A DNA stretch of 64,000 bases from Nitrosovibrio sp. Nv6 (GTDB lineage: Bacteria > Pseudomonadota > Gammaproteobacteria > Burkholderiales > Nitrosomonadaceae). Shown piece after piece: positions 33,985 to 44,203 of this stretch. The notes beneath the pieces were generated by a model. The model had not been told where the DNA came from, did not search any database, and saw only the letters and a program-made list of their open reading frames with translations. The position numbers and the translations under genes are program-made. Location of the stretch: the NCBI RefSeq assembly GCF_900110495.1, contig NZ_FODX01000006.1, positions 142,492-206,491 of the forward strand, given 5' to 3'. How positions within the stretch are numbered: position 1 is the stretch's first letter; each line of letters opens with the position of its first letter.

Positions 33985-35841
33985 GTGCTGACGCGAACCT
34001 ATGACATGCCCCATGGGGCGCAAATCACAGAACAGGGAGTACGCTTTCGTCTTTGGGCGCCCAGCTGCAAACAGGTGCGGCTGTGCCTCACGCTCACGAA
34101 TAGGCAGCAGGAGCGGGTACGTCCCATGCACGCGCGCGGCGGCGGCTGGTTTGAATTGACGGCATCGGAAGCGGGGGCGGGGACGCGCTACCGGTTCGAG
34201 GTGAACGGGGCCCTGCGCGTTCCGGACCCGGCTTCCCGCTTCAATCCGGACGATGTGCATGGCGCAAGCGAGGTGATCGATCCGGCGGCCTTTGCCTGGC
34301 GGGACGCGACGTGGCGAGGACGCCCGTGGGAAGAGGCCGTGATTTATGAACTGCACGTCGGTACGTTCTCGCCGGAGGGAACCTTTACCGGAGTGACTCA
34401 ACGGCTGGACTATCTCGTGGAACTGGGGGTCACGGCTATCGAACTCATGCCGGTGGCCGATTTTCCCGGTTCGCGCAACTGGGGCTATGATGGCGTCCTG
34501 CCCTATGCGCCTGATAGCCGCTATGGTTGTCCAGCCGATCTAAAGGCATTGGTTCAGGCGGCACATGCGCGAGGCCTGATGGTTCTGCTTGATGTGGTCT
34601 ACAACCACTTCGGGCCCGAGGGGAATTATCTCTACGTTTACGCAAAAGAATTCTTTACCGAACATCACCATACGCCGTGGGGCGCGGCGATCAATTTTGA
34701 TGGCTCCCATAGCCGGGAGGTGCGACAGTTCTTCATTCACAACGCGCTGTATTGGCTGCAAGAGTATCACCTCGACGGCCTGCGACTCGACGCGGTGCAT
34801 GCTATCGTCGACGATTCAAGCCCCCACATTCTCGTCGAACTGGCGGAACGCGTACACTCTGCCATCGGACGGGAACGCCAGGTGCATCTGATTCTGGAAA
34901 ACGATTCCAACAATGCGCGCTATCTGGGGCATGGATGGTACGCCGCCCAATGGAATGATGACATTCACCATGCGCTGCATGTCCTCGCAACTGAAGAGAG
35001 GGATGGGTACTATATGGACTATGCCGACGATCCTGTGCGGCATCTCGGACGCTGCCTGGCGGAAGGGTTTGCCTATCAGGGAGAGGTATCAGCCTACCGG
35101 GAGCACGCGGCGCGTGGCGAGTCGAGTGTTCACCTGCCGCCGCAAGCCTTCGTATCCTTTCTGCAATCTCACGACCAGGTAGGCAACCGGGCTTTCGGCG
35201 AGCGCATTACGCACATTGGCCAGGAGGCCGCGATGCGTGCCGGGGCAGCGGTCTATCTGCTGGCGCCCAGCATTCCCATGCTGTTCATGGGCGAGGAGTT
35301 CGCCGCGAACTCGCCTTTTCAGTTCTTCTGTGACTTCGGTGAGGAACTGCGCCAAGCCGTCACAAAAGGCCGGCGTCGAGAATTCGCCCGGTTTGCGCGT
35401 TTTGGGGACGCTGCAATGCAGGCCTCCATACCAGACCCCAATGCGGCCCAGACTTTTCTCAACTCGAAAATCGACTGGAATTCGCTCAGGGAGGAGGTGC
35501 ATATCGGCTGGCTGGACTATTACCGCAACCTGTTGAAGCTTCGGAAGGAAGTCATCATGCCCCGTCTGCCCGGAATGAAGGGCCGCTCTGCGCACTTCGA
35601 AGTTTTCGCCCCAGGTGGCCTGCGGGTGCAATGGCAACTGGGTGACGGTTCGACGCTGCGGCTGCTGGCGAATTTTTCGGGAGAGAGCGTGTGCGCGGCC
35701 GTGCCAGCCGGGCATATCGTGTTTGCCTCCTCGCCAGGTGCAGCAGAAAATATGCTGGGCCCCTGCTCTGTCGTATGGACGCTCGAGCCGCCCCCCTCCG
35801 TTGGCGGGATGGAACGTCCGGTAGGGATTACGGAGCAATAA
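33985..35841 (+). CDS. treZ: Malto-oligosyltrehalose trehalohydrolase
   Basis: TreZ releases trehalose from the maltooligosyl-trehalose made by TreY. The 618-residue protein has an N-terminal CBM48-like domain (VRFRLWAPSCKQVRL) and a GH13 barrel. Catalytic residues are Asp in DGLRLDAVHAI (about 268), Glu in LILENDSNNARY (about 304) and Asp in QSHDQVGNR (about 395). DVVYNHFGPEGNYL is the first conserved region. Translation probably starts at GTG 33985, 9 bases after treS; an ATG at 34003 is possible. Together with the TreY half of the next gene it forms the complete TreY-TreZ route from glycogen to trehalose. Confidence 0.94.
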   Translation: MLTRTYDMPHGAQITEQGVRFRLWAPSCKQVRLCLTLTNRQQERVRPMHARGGGWFELTASEAGAGTRYRFEVNGALRVPDPASRFNPDDVHGASEVIDPAAFAWRDATWRGRPWEEAVIYELHVGTFSPEGTFTGVTQRLDYLVELGVTAIELMPVADFPGSRNWGYDGVLPYAPDSRYGCPADLKALVQAAHARGLMVLLDVVYNHFGPEGNYLYVYAKEFFTEHHHTPWGAAINFDGSHSREVRQFFIHNALYWLQEYHLDGLRLDAVHAIVDDSSPHILVELAERVHSAIGRERQVHLILENDSNNARYLGHGWYAAQWNDDIHHALHVLATEERDGYYMDYADDPVRHLGRCLAEGFAYQGEVSAYREHAARGESSVHLPPQAFVSFLQSHDQVGNRAFGERITHIGQEAAMRAGAAVYLLAPSIPMLFMGEEFAANSPFQFFCDFGEELRQAVTKGRRREFARFARFGDAAMQASIPDPNAAQTFLNSKIDWNSLREEVHIGWLDYYRNLLKLRKEVIMPRLPGMKGRSAHFEVFAPGGLRVQWQLGDGSTLRLLANFSGESVCAAVPAGHIVFASSPGAAENMLGPCSVVWTLEPPPSVGGMERPVGITEQ

Positions 35842-35936
35842 ATACCGGTTGTACTAATCATCGACAAAAGTCCGGGGATAAGGGATAAGGGAAAGCTAAA
35901 GCCAAGCTAAAACTAGAGCCAAGGAAAACCAAGGGC

Positions 35937-38900
35937 ATGAGCAATCCGCTTGATCAACTGTGCGATTTGTATGGCGTGCTGCCCTGGTACAGCGATATCT
36001 GGGGAAATACACACTACATCTCCGAGCCCGCGAAGCGTGCCCTGCTGGGCGCAATGGGGGTGGCAGCAACAACTGAAGATGAGGCAGCCGCCTCATTGCA
36101 CGCTTTCAAACGGCGCAAATGGGAGTGCGCGATGCCGCCTGTACAGGTGGTTCGCGAGTCGGCGCGGCCGTATCGCATCGCCATCGCTCTCCCCGTTGCC
36201 GAGGATAAACTGGCTTATCGCTGGTATCTGCGCAGGGAGTCTGGTGCCGAGGACGGCGGAGAATTCACTCCCATCGAGTTGGAAGAGGTCGAGCGCTCTC
36301 GTGCTGACAGTCTCGATGATCTCGACGGACAGGAATTCGTGCGGCGGGTGCTGGCGCTGGATCTCCTGGTGGAACCGGGCTATCACCGCTTCTCGATTGA
36401 ACGGACAGATGGGCGCGGTGTTACTGGCGAAATGCCGCTTATCGTTGCCCCCGCAGCCTGCTACGAGCCAACAGCCATCGAGGGCGAGGGGCGCGCATGG
36501 GGGCTCGCCCTCCAGCTCTACGGCATACGCTCCGAGCGCAACTATGGCATCGGAGACTTCGGGGATCTTCGCCGCGTAATCGAAATTTGCGCCGACGCCG
36601 GTGGAAGCACACTGCTGCTCAACCCGCTTCATGCGTTATTTCCTGACGCTCCGGAGCACGCGAGCCCATATAGTCCCTCCAGCCGCACCTGGTTCAACCC
36701 GCTTTATCTGGATGTGGAGGCCATCCCCGATTTTGCCGAGTGCGAGGAGGCGCGCTCAATGGTACTTGCACCGCAGTTCCAGGCGCAGCTACGGGCGCTT
36801 CGGGCTACCGAACAGGTGGATTACCGCGGTGTCGCAGAGGTGAAATCGAAAGTTTTCGGCTGCCTGTACCGGTATTTCCGCAGCACGCAGCTGGGCCAAA
36901 GTACCGACCGGGCACGAGCTTTTCGCGCCTTCCAGTCCGAGCACGGCGAGAGCCTCCGCAAGCACGCGTTGTTCGAAGCGCTGCAGGAGTATTTCCGCGC
37001 ACAGGATACTGCGGTATGGGGTTGGCCTGCCTGGCCGGAAGCCTATCGTGATCCAGATGCGCTGGAGGTAGCAGCATTCTGCGAAGCCAATCTCGACCGC
37101 GTGGAATACTTCGAATACCTGCAGTGGCAGGCTTCCATGCAATTGGGCGCGGCCAGGACGCGGTCGTCGGAAGTGGAGCTAGGTGTGGGTGTGATGCTCG
37201 ATTTGGCAATCGGCGTGGCGGAAGGCGGCGCCGCCACCTGGGCGGAGCGCGGACTTTATGCGCTTGACGCGCGCGCAGGCGCGCCGCCCGACGATTTCAA
37301 CCGTCTTGGCCAGGATTGGGGGCTGCCCCCGTGGATTCCACATCGACTGACCGCATCGGCCTATGTGCCTTTCATTGAGATGCTGCGGGCCAATATGCGT
37401 GATTCCGGGGCGTTGCGCAAAGACCACATCATGGGACTACGCCGCCTGTTCTGGGTCGTGCGAGGTCTGCCCGCGGCGGAAGGCGCGTATGTGCTCTATC
37501 CGTTCGAAGATATGCTCGGCATTCTGGCTCTCGAGAGCCAGCGGAACCGCTGCCTGATAGTAGGCGAGGATTTGGGGACCGTGCCGGATGAAGTACGTGA
37601 AGCCTTGCAGCCCATGAATGTGATGTCAACGCGGCTGTTGTATTTTGAGCGGCGCGACGACGGAAGGCTGAAGCCACCGCATGAGTATCCCGTGAATGCC
37701 GTCGCTGCGGTGACGACTCATGATCTCCCGACCCTGGCTGGGTTCTGGCAGGGGCTCGACATTGACCTGCGCGACCGCCTGCATCTGTTTCCGGATGACG
37801 AGGCCCGCAATCGGCAGATCGTTGAGCGCGCGGCAGACCGTGCGCAGCTACTGGTGGCGCTGGAGAGCCAAGGCGTGCTGCCGTCGGGCGGTGGACTACA
37901 TCAGGTCGGCTTTCCCGAAATGACGGCGGAGCTCGCGGCGGCAGTGTATACCTATCTGGCACAGGCGCCGTCCAAGCTTCTGCTGGTGCAGATGGAAGAC
38001 GGCTTCGGGGTGCGCGAGCAGCCGAATTTGCCAGGCGCGGTAGAGCCCGCCTACCCTTGTTGGCGGCTCAAGCTTCCTCTCAATCTCGAGGAGTGGCACG
38101 GAAGCGCCTATTTACACGGTATATTGCTTGCGCTGCGGCAGGAACGTCCGGTATCGCACATGCCGGGCTCCGCCAGACCTGTAGCCAAACAGGGTATAAA
38201 GCTGCGGATTCCGCGGGCAACTTACCGGCTGCAATTGAATCGCGACTTCAACCTGAGACAGGCTGCGGAATTGATTCCGTACCTTGATGAGCTGGGTGTC
38301 AGCCACTGCTATCTCTCACCTATTCTCAAGGCGCGTCCAGGCAGTCGCCATGGCTACGACGTCACGGACCATGGCAGTCTCAATCCAGAGGTTGCCAGTG
38401 CAGGTGACTTCGAACAGTTCGCCGCCGCCTTGAAACGGCGCGGAATGGGCCAGATCATGGACCTGGTGCCCAATCATATGTGCATCACGGGTAGTGATAA
38501 CGGCTGGTGGCTGGATGTGCTGGAAAACGGCCCGGCTTCGCGGTTCGCCAGCTACTTCGATATTGACTGGTATGTTATTGGGGAGCACTTGCCGGGCCGC
38601 GTGCTGCTGCCTGTGCTGGGCGACCATTACGGCACAGTCCTGGAGAACGGCGAACTCAAACTTGCTTTCGACCCCGAACAGGGCGCCTTCAGCGTCTTCT
38701 ATTACGAGCATCGGTTCCCCGTCGACCCGCGGGAGTACCCCCGCATCCTGGGTCACGATGTGGAACGGCTGCAGACGCGGCTGGGCGGCCAGCACCCGGA
38801 GTTTCTGGAACTCCAGTCCGTGATCACGGCCTTTAGCCACCTGCCATTGCGCGACAACGTTTCTCCCGAGGCAATGGCTGAGCGCGCTCGGGACAAAGAG

Positions 38901-41132
38901 ATACACAAGCACCATCTGGCCTCCCTGTCCGCGATGAGCGCGGACGTTGCACGGTTCATCCAGGAGAATGTGTCGGTGTTCAACGTGTTCAACGATGGCG
39001 CGCAAGATGACACCAGGAATCTTGATCTTCTGCACGAACTGCTGGAGGCCCAGGCCTATCGTCTCGCTTTCTGGCGTGCGGCTGCGGACGAGATCAACTA
39101 CCGCCGCTTCTTCGACATCAATGATCTGGCGGCGCTACGCATGGACAACCCGGAGGTGTTCGAGAGCACACACCGGCTGGTGCGCGAGCTGCTTGCACGG
39201 GGGTATGTCGACGGGTTGCGCATTGATCATACGGACGGTTTATACGCGCCAAAGGAATACTTAGAGCGCTTGCAGGCAATGGCGGCGGCGCTTTCTCCGA
39301 GGACGGTGAAGGATGACGGCAAGCCACTGTACATCGTGGTGGAAAAAATACTCGCTTCCCATGAGCACCTTCCGGAGTCCTGGCCGATACACGGCACGAC
39401 TGGCTATGACTTTGGCGCGGTTTGCACTGGCCTGTTTGTCGACAGCCACACTGCTGACCGTTTCACCCGCATCTATCAGCGCTTTATCCGGGCACGGCCG
39501 GACCTGGGCGCGATGGTGCAAGCGAACAAGCATCTGATCATGGAAAGCGCCCTCTCGGGCGAACTACAGGTGCTGGCTACACAGCTGGCGCGTATCGCGA
39601 AAGGCGATCGCCGCACCTGCGACTTTACCTTCAACAGCCAGCGCAGTGCGCTTGCCCAGATCGTCGCAAGCTTTCCGGTTTACCGTACCTATGTCTCTAG
39701 TTGCGAAAGCTCCCCGGAAGACGCCCGCTATGTGGATTGGGCGGTGGGGGTAGCGAAAAAGCGCAGCCAGGCGGTCGATACCAGTATCTTCGATTTCGTG
39801 AGGGACGTGCTGCTGGCGCGACAGGCCAAGGGCAAGAGCGACGCATATCGGAACGCGGTATGTATCTTTGCCATGAAGTTTCAGCAGTACAGCAGCCCTG
39901 TGATGGCCAAGGCCATGGAGGACACCACTTTCTATCAGTACAACCGATTGATATCGCTGAACGAAGTCGGCAGCGAACCGCACCGTTTCGGTGTGTCGCT
40001 CGCTGCATTCCACAGGGAGAATCAGGAACGCATGGCCCGTTGGCCGCATGCAATGCTGTCCACCTCGAGCCACGACAACAAGCGATCGGAAGACGTGCGA
40101 GCGCGAATAAGTGTGCTCTCCGAAATACCCGACCAATGGAACCTCGTCATTTCACGCTGGAGCAAGCTCAACCGCAGCAATCGCCGAGAGTTGGATAAGG
40201 ACTATGCACCGAGTCGCAATGATGAATATCTGCTATACCAGACACTGCTCGGCATATGGCCCTTTGACACTTTGGACAGGCCTGATGCGGCCGAGTTGGC
40301 ACAGCTCTCGGATCGAGTCACCGCCTACATGCTCAAGGCTGGGCGTGAGGCGAAAGTGAACAGCTCCTGGATCAATCCAAACAAGGAATATGAGGAAGCG
40401 ACGCAAGAATTCGTGCGCGGGCTTCTTTCCCCTCAACCGGTCAATCTGTTCCTGCGCGATTTCCTGCCGTTCCAGCAACAGGTTGCATGGATAGGCGCTT
40501 TCAACAGTCTATCGCAGTTGCTGCTCAAGCTCACGTCACCCGGGGTCCCGGACATCTACCAGGGCAACGAAATGTGGGACTTCAGCCTGGTGGACCCGGA
40601 CAACCGGCGTGGGGTGGACTACGAGGCGCGCCGTGCGGCCTTGCGGGCACTCCGGTCGATGGACGCCAAAGAGGGCGTCAGCGCATGCGCACGGCGCCTG
40701 ATGGAGAATATGCGGGATGGCCGGATCAAGCTCTACCTGAGTTGGAAGGCGCTGACCTTCCGACGCGAGCGTGAACAGCTTTTCCGGGATGGTGACTACA
40801 TGCCGCTAAAAGCGTCTGGCCGCCGCGCAGAGCATGTGTGTGCCTTCGCCCGGCATCATGGAAACGACGCGCTGCTGGTTGTTGTGCCACGGCTGTTCGG
40901 CAAGCTCGTCGGGGAATGCGGCCGGTTTCCAGTCGGCGAAGCTCTGTGGGTCGATACCTGGATCGAGTTGCCGTCCGACCATCTCCACGAGAAGTGGACC
41001 AACGTGTTGACGGACGAGACCTTCACCAGTCAGAGACTGGGGGAAGAGCTCGGAAAAGACCAAGGACTAGAGCTGGCTCAAATTTTCAGGACATTTCCCT
41101 ATGCGCTGTTGCACGCGCAGGAGACGGCCTGA
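35937..41132 (+). CDS. 4-alpha-glucanotransferase / malto-oligosyltrehalose synthase fusion (MalQ-TreY)
   Basis: A 1731-residue fused enzyme. Residues 1 to about 740 are a GH77 4-alpha-glucanotransferase: Asp in KDHIMGLRRLFW (about 496), Glu in VGEDLGTVPDEV (about 543) and Asp in THDLPTLAGFW (about 594). From about residue 757 (RIPRATYRLQLNRDFN) it is a GH13 malto-oligosyltrehalose synthase, with HGYDVTDHGSLNPE, GLRIDHTDGLYAPKEYL (about 1096), VVEKIL (about 1135) and SSHDNKRSEDVR (about 1379). MalQ lengthens short glucans and TreY converts their reducing end to trehalose, so the fusion joins two consecutive steps. treZ lies 95 bases upstream. Both halves keep their catalytic residues. Confidence 0.93.
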   Translation: MSNPLDQLCDLYGVLPWYSDIWGNTHYISEPAKRALLGAMGVAATTEDEAAASLHAFKRRKWECAMPPVQVVRESARPYRIAIALPVAEDKLAYRWYLRRESGAEDGGEFTPIELEEVERSRADSLDDLDGQEFVRRVLALDLLVEPGYHRFSIERTDGRGVTGEMPLIVAPAACYEPTAIEGEGRAWGLALQLYGIRSERNYGIGDFGDLRRVIEICADAGGSTLLLNPLHALFPDAPEHASPYSPSSRTWFNPLYLDVEAIPDFAECEEARSMVLAPQFQAQLRALRATEQVDYRGVAEVKSKVFGCLYRYFRSTQLGQSTDRARAFRAFQSEHGESLRKHALFEALQEYFRAQDTAVWGWPAWPEAYRDPDALEVAAFCEANLDRVEYFEYLQWQASMQLGAARTRSSEVELGVGVMLDLAIGVAEGGAATWAERGLYALDARAGAPPDDFNRLGQDWGLPPWIPHRLTASAYVPFIEMLRANMRDSGALRKDHIMGLRRLFWVVRGLPAAEGAYVLYPFEDMLGILALESQRNRCLIVGEDLGTVPDEVREALQPMNVMSTRLLYFERRDDGRLKPPHEYPVNAVAAVTTHDLPTLAGFWQGLDIDLRDRLHLFPDDEARNRQIVERAADRAQLLVALESQGVLPSGGGLHQVGFPEMTAELAAAVYTYLAQAPSKLLLVQMEDGFGVREQPNLPGAVEPAYPCWRLKLPLNLEEWHGSAYLHGILLALRQERPVSHMPGSARPVAKQGIKLRIPRATYRLQLNRDFNLRQAAELIPYLDELGVSHCYLSPILKARPGSRHGYDVTDHGSLNPEVASAGDFEQFAAALKRRGMGQIMDLVPNHMCITGSDNGWWLDVLENGPASRFASYFDIDWYVIGEHLPGRVLLPVLGDHYGTVLENGELKLAFDPEQGAFSVFYYEHRFPVDPREYPRILGHDVERLQTRLGGQHPEFLELQSVITAFSHLPLRDNVSPEAMAERARDKEIHKHHLASLSAMSADVARFIQENVSVFNVFNDGAQDDTRNLDLLHELLEAQAYRLAFWRAAADEINYRRFFDINDLAALRMDNPEVFESTHRLVRELLARGYVDGLRIDHTDGLYAPKEYLERLQAMAAALSPRTVKDDGKPLYIVVEKILASHEHLPESWPIHGTTGYDFGAVCTGLFVDSHTADRFTRIYQRFIRARPDLGAMVQANKHLIMESALSGELQVLATQLARIAKGDRRTCDFTFNSQRSALAQIVASFPVYRTYVSSCESSPEDARYVDWAVGVAKKRSQAVDTSIFDFVRDVLLARQAKGKSDAYRNAVCIFAMKFQQYSSPVMAKAMEDTTFYQYNRLISLNEVGSEPHRFGVSLAAFHRENQERMARWPHAMLSTSSHDNKRSEDVRARISVLSEIPDQWNLVISRWSKLNRSNRRELDKDYAPSRNDEYLLYQTLLGIWPFDTLDRPDAAELAQLSDRVTAYMLKAGREAKVNSSWINPNKEYEEATQEFVRGLLSPQPVNLFLRDFLPFQQQVAWIGAFNSLSQLLLKLTSPGVPDIYQGNEMWDFSLVDPDNRRGVDYEARRAALRALRSMDAKEGVSACARRLMENMRDGRIKLYLSWKALTFRREREQLFRDGDYMPLKASGRRAEHVCAFARHHGNDALLVVVPRLFGKLVGECGRFPVGEALWVDTWIELPSDHLHEKWTNVLTDETFTSQRLGEELGKDQGLELAQIFRTFPYALLHAQETA

Positions 41133-41187
41133 TTCCGTGATCACCAGGCATTGGAAGCCGAGGAAGTCTGCCACTACCCATCAAAAC

Positions 41188-41300
41188 ACGTCATACCCGT
41201 GAAAGCGCGCATCCATGTTTTTTTGCCATTGAAACGCTGTACCGATGAGCGGCGCACCCCGTCATACCCGCGAAAGCGGGTAACTATGTTTTTTTTCTAA
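41188..41300. repeat. Two copies of CGTCATACCCGCGAAAGCGGG-type repeat, one a likely terminator
   Basis: Copy 1 (about 41189-41223) and copy 2 (about 41260-41297) share GTCATACCCG, then GAAAGCG, then ATG followed by seven or more T. Copy 2 forms a 7-bp TACCCGC/GCGGGTA hairpin with a GAAA loop at 41265-41282, then a T-run at 41289-41296. It may end the trehalose transcript. Such GTCATaCCCGCGAAAGCGGG elements are dispersed repeats in many proteobacteria. Confidence 0.7.
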
Positions 41301-41413
41301 GCGTTTTCTTTAAACCAATGGATTTCCGCTTTAGCGGCAAAGACGATCCAGGGGTAGACCTCAGCAGATCCTGATGCAGCGACGCCATGCGATCTTTGTC
41401 ATATAGCAGATTC

Positions 41414-43537
41414 TCAGGTTTGGCGCTGTAGCAGCACCAAAGACCTTGACGCTACTGCCAGGCTGACGCCGGCTTCGAGCGGCGACGGACCATCGACATC
41501 CTCATCCTGTACCCAGCCCTCGCCCGTGTCGAGCACCTTCAGCCAGCGTAACCCCCAGCGGTTTGGAGGCAGGATGAAATCGGTCGCGTCGAAGTGGGCG
41601 TTGAAGATCAGATAAAAACTGCCATCTGTAACCGGTTCCCCACGGGCATTCGGATTGGGAAAACTTTCTCCATTGATGAAAACCCCCAGGCTTTGGATCA
41701 CCTCGCGGCCCCAAAACTCCTCGCTCGCCTGTTCCCCCATGTGATTGAACCAGGCGATGTCGTCCTGGTCCCCGCCGTGGATCGGCTGACCCTGAAACCA
41801 GCGGCGGCGGCGGAAGACCGGGTGCTCGCCACGGAACCGAATAAGGCGTTCCGTGAATTCCCGTAAATCTTCATCCACGTGACTCCAGTCTATCCACGAA
41901 ATCTGATTATCCTGGCAGTAGGCATTGTTGTTCCCCTGCTGGGTGCGGCCGAATTCATCCCCCGCGAGTAACATGGGGACACCTTGTGACAGCAACAGGG
42001 TAGCCAGAAAATTGCGCTGCTGCCGGGCGCGAAGGGTGAGCACTTCCGGGTCGTCCGTGGGGCCTTCGGCGCCGCAATTCCAGGAACGGTTATCGTCGTA
42101 GCCGTCCCGGTTGTCCTCGCCGTTGGCCAGATTGTGTTTTTCGTTGTAAGACACCAGGTCGCGTAGAGTGAACCCATCATGCGCCGAGATAAAGTTGATG
42201 CTGGCGAACGGACTGCGCGAGTTTTCGCCGTAGAGGTCGGAACTTCCGGTAAAGCGATAGCCAAATTCGCTCAAGGTCGGATCCTGGGTTCGCCAGAAGT
42301 TTCGCACGCAGTCACGATACTTGCCGTTCCATTCGGACCAGCCCGACGGGAATTTGCCAACCTGGTAACCGGCTTCGCCCAAGTCCCATGGTTCGGCGAT
42401 CAGCTTGATCTGGTTGGTCACGGGGTCCTGCTGGATGATGTCAAAAAATGCACTCAACATCTGCACTTCGTGCAGTTCGCGCGCCAGGGCGGAGGCCAGG
42501 TCGAAGCGGAAGCCATCCACGTGCATTTCCAGCACCCAATAACGAAGCGAATCCATGATCAGTTGCAATACATGAGGTTGACGCATATTGAGGCAATTGC
42601 CTGTGCCGGTATAATCTCTGTAATAACGCCGATCCTCCATCAACTGATAATAATAGGCATTGTCTATCCCCTTGAGGCACAGCACTGGTCCCAGGTGATT
42701 GCCCTCGGCGGTGTGGTTGTACACCACATCAAGAATGACCTCGATGCCGGCCTGATGCATGGCCTTGACCATCTGCTTGAATTCAGCACTGGCCGCCCCC
42801 GGCCGCTTGTCTGCGGCATAGGCGCCATGAGGCGCCAGGTATGAAATCGAGTTATAACCCCAGTAGTTGCGCAACCCCCGGTCGACAAGGTGTTTATCAT
42901 GCACAAAATAGTGCACCGGCAACAACTCGACGGCAGTCACGCCAAGTTGTTTCAGATATCCGATCGACGTAGGGTGGCCAAGTCCCGCATAGCTCCCGCG
43001 CAGTTCAGGCGGTATGTCGGGATGCTGTGCTGTAAAGCCTTTGACATGCAATTCGTAGATGACTGTTTCGTGCCAGGGCCGTTGTATCTGACGATCGCCG
43101 GCCCAGTCAAAGAAGGGCTGCTGGACAATGCACCTCGGCATGAAGGGCGCACTGTCCTTGTCATTGGAGACGTTGGGGTCGGCATCGAAATGGTAGGGGA
43201 ATAAGGCTTCGTCCCAGCAAACATCGCCGTCGATGCCCTTGGCGTAGGGATCGAGCAGGAGTTTGGCAGGGTTGCAGCGATGGCCTTGCTCGGGTGCCCA
43301 TGGTCCATGCACGCGGAAACCATAGCGCTGCCCGGGTTCGACGCCGGGAACGTAGCCGTGCCAGCAGTGGCCAGTGGCCTCCGGTAAATCTGTCCGGGTT
43401 TCCCGGTTGAGTTCGTCGAACAGGCACAGTTCGACGCGCTCGGCCGCCTCTGAGAACAGCGAGAAGTTCGTTCCTGCGCCATCGTACGTAGCACCGAGCG
43501 GATAGGGGTTCCCCGGCCAGACTTTCATTGTAAACAT
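41414..43537 (-). CDS. glgX: Glycogen debranching enzyme
   Basis: GlgX hydrolyses alpha-1,6 branches of glycogen or limit dextrin. The 707-residue protein starts with a CBM48 domain (NPYPLGATYDGAGTNFSLFS) and has a GH13 barrel with DVVYNHTAEGNHLGP, Asp in VDGFRFDLASALARE, Glu in LIAEPWDLG and Asp in SAHDGFTLRDLVSYN. FLATLLLSQGVPMLLAGDE is typical of GlgX. It is convergent with the trehalose operon and would free linear glucans for MalQ-TreY. The first ATG (43537) has AGGGG upstream; a second at 43528 is possible. Confidence 0.94.
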   Translation of the reverse strand: MFTMKVWPGNPYPLGATYDGAGTNFSLFSEAAERVELCLFDELNRETRTDLPEATGHCWHGYVPGVEPGQRYGFRVHGPWAPEQGHRCNPAKLLLDPYAKGIDGDVCWDEALFPYHFDADPNVSNDKDSAPFMPRCIVQQPFFDWAGDRQIQRPWHETVIYELHVKGFTAQHPDIPPELRGSYAGLGHPTSIGYLKQLGVTAVELLPVHYFVHDKHLVDRGLRNYWGYNSISYLAPHGAYAADKRPGAASAEFKQMVKAMHQAGIEVILDVVYNHTAEGNHLGPVLCLKGIDNAYYYQLMEDRRYYRDYTGTGNCLNMRQPHVLQLIMDSLRYWVLEMHVDGFRFDLASALARELHEVQMLSAFFDIIQQDPVTNQIKLIAEPWDLGEAGYQVGKFPSGWSEWNGKYRDCVRNFWRTQDPTLSEFGYRFTGSSDLYGENSRSPFASINFISAHDGFTLRDLVSYNEKHNLANGEDNRDGYDDNRSWNCGAEGPTDDPEVLTLRARQQRNFLATLLLSQGVPMLLAGDEFGRTQQGNNNAYCQDNQISWIDWSHVDEDLREFTERLIRFRGEHPVFRRRRWFQGQPIHGGDQDDIAWFNHMGEQASEEFWGREVIQSLGVFINGESFPNPNARGEPVTDGSFYLIFNAHFDATDFILPPNRWGLRWLKVLDTGEGWVQDEDVDGPSPLEAGVSLAVASRSLVLLQRQT

Positions 43538-43921
43538 TGGCCCCTGCGGCCATGATAGACGAGCGTGCCACTTGCCAGGGAATCTCTGAACAAGTCCTCA
43601 GAGGAGCGCGTCGCTGGCAAAATCGGGATTATCACAAGGCGGGCGAAGAAGGTAGCTTGAACTACGATGCACGGGAGTGCAAGTAAGCAGTGCCCCAAAG
43701 CAGAGCCCAAGAGGCCCGGGAAGTAAGGTCGAGAGCGCACGCGGACCTCGAACTACTTATGTGCCATCGGGAAGTTCCTGCCGATTTCCGCAATTTTATT
43801 TTTCCTTGGACTTCAATTTGATCATCTCAGGTTTACTTGATTGTTTTTAAGATCAACGTCAAAAAAATACGGCGGATAAAATAAACTATAGCAGCAAACT
43901 GAATTTTTACCAGGAGTTAGC
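43538..43921. other. Intergenic region upstream of glgX and the 43.9-kb small ORF
   Basis: The left part (43550-43745) is GC-rich and includes GGGAATCTCTGAACAAGTCC at about 43572-43591, which resembles the terminal inverted repeat of IS5-like elements. No transposase frame remains. The right part is AT-rich and could hold a promoter for the following small ORF. Confidence 0.35.
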
Positions 43922-44101
43922 ATGCAAGTCGATACGGCAAACGCCTTTAGGCTACTCGACCGGTTATGGATCCGAAAACTGACTCTTGGCTTGGTTCGAA
44001 AAACCAGAGCAGTTGCAGTTCAACCAAGAATCGGACTCTACAATGGTTTTGTAGGTACTAGCGGAGGCAGGACAATTGCATTCCTTCGGTTACTTTTTTG
44101 A
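43922..44101 (+). CDS. Small basic hypothetical protein, 59 residues
   Basis: An ATG at 43922 preceded by AGGAG with 6-base spacing opens a 59-codon frame ending in TGA at 44099-44101. The product (MQVDTANAFRLLDRLWIRK at the N-terminus, FLRLLF at the C-terminus) is basic, with no cysteine, no signal peptide and no family I recognise. It ends about 100 bases before the subtilase gene, on the same strand. The ribosome binding site is the main evidence. It could be a leader peptide, a precursor peptide or chance. Confidence 0.35.
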   Translation: MQVDTANAFRLLDRLWIRKLTLGLVRKTRAVAVQPRIGLYNGFVGTSGGRTIAFLRLLF

Positions 44102-44203
44102 GTGCGCCTGGTTGACAATTTATATTGATGATCTAATTTGAGATGAGGAGTTCTTCAGCTTTTTCGCTACGCTGGATTGCAGAATCCCTGAAAGGAGATC
44201 GGC

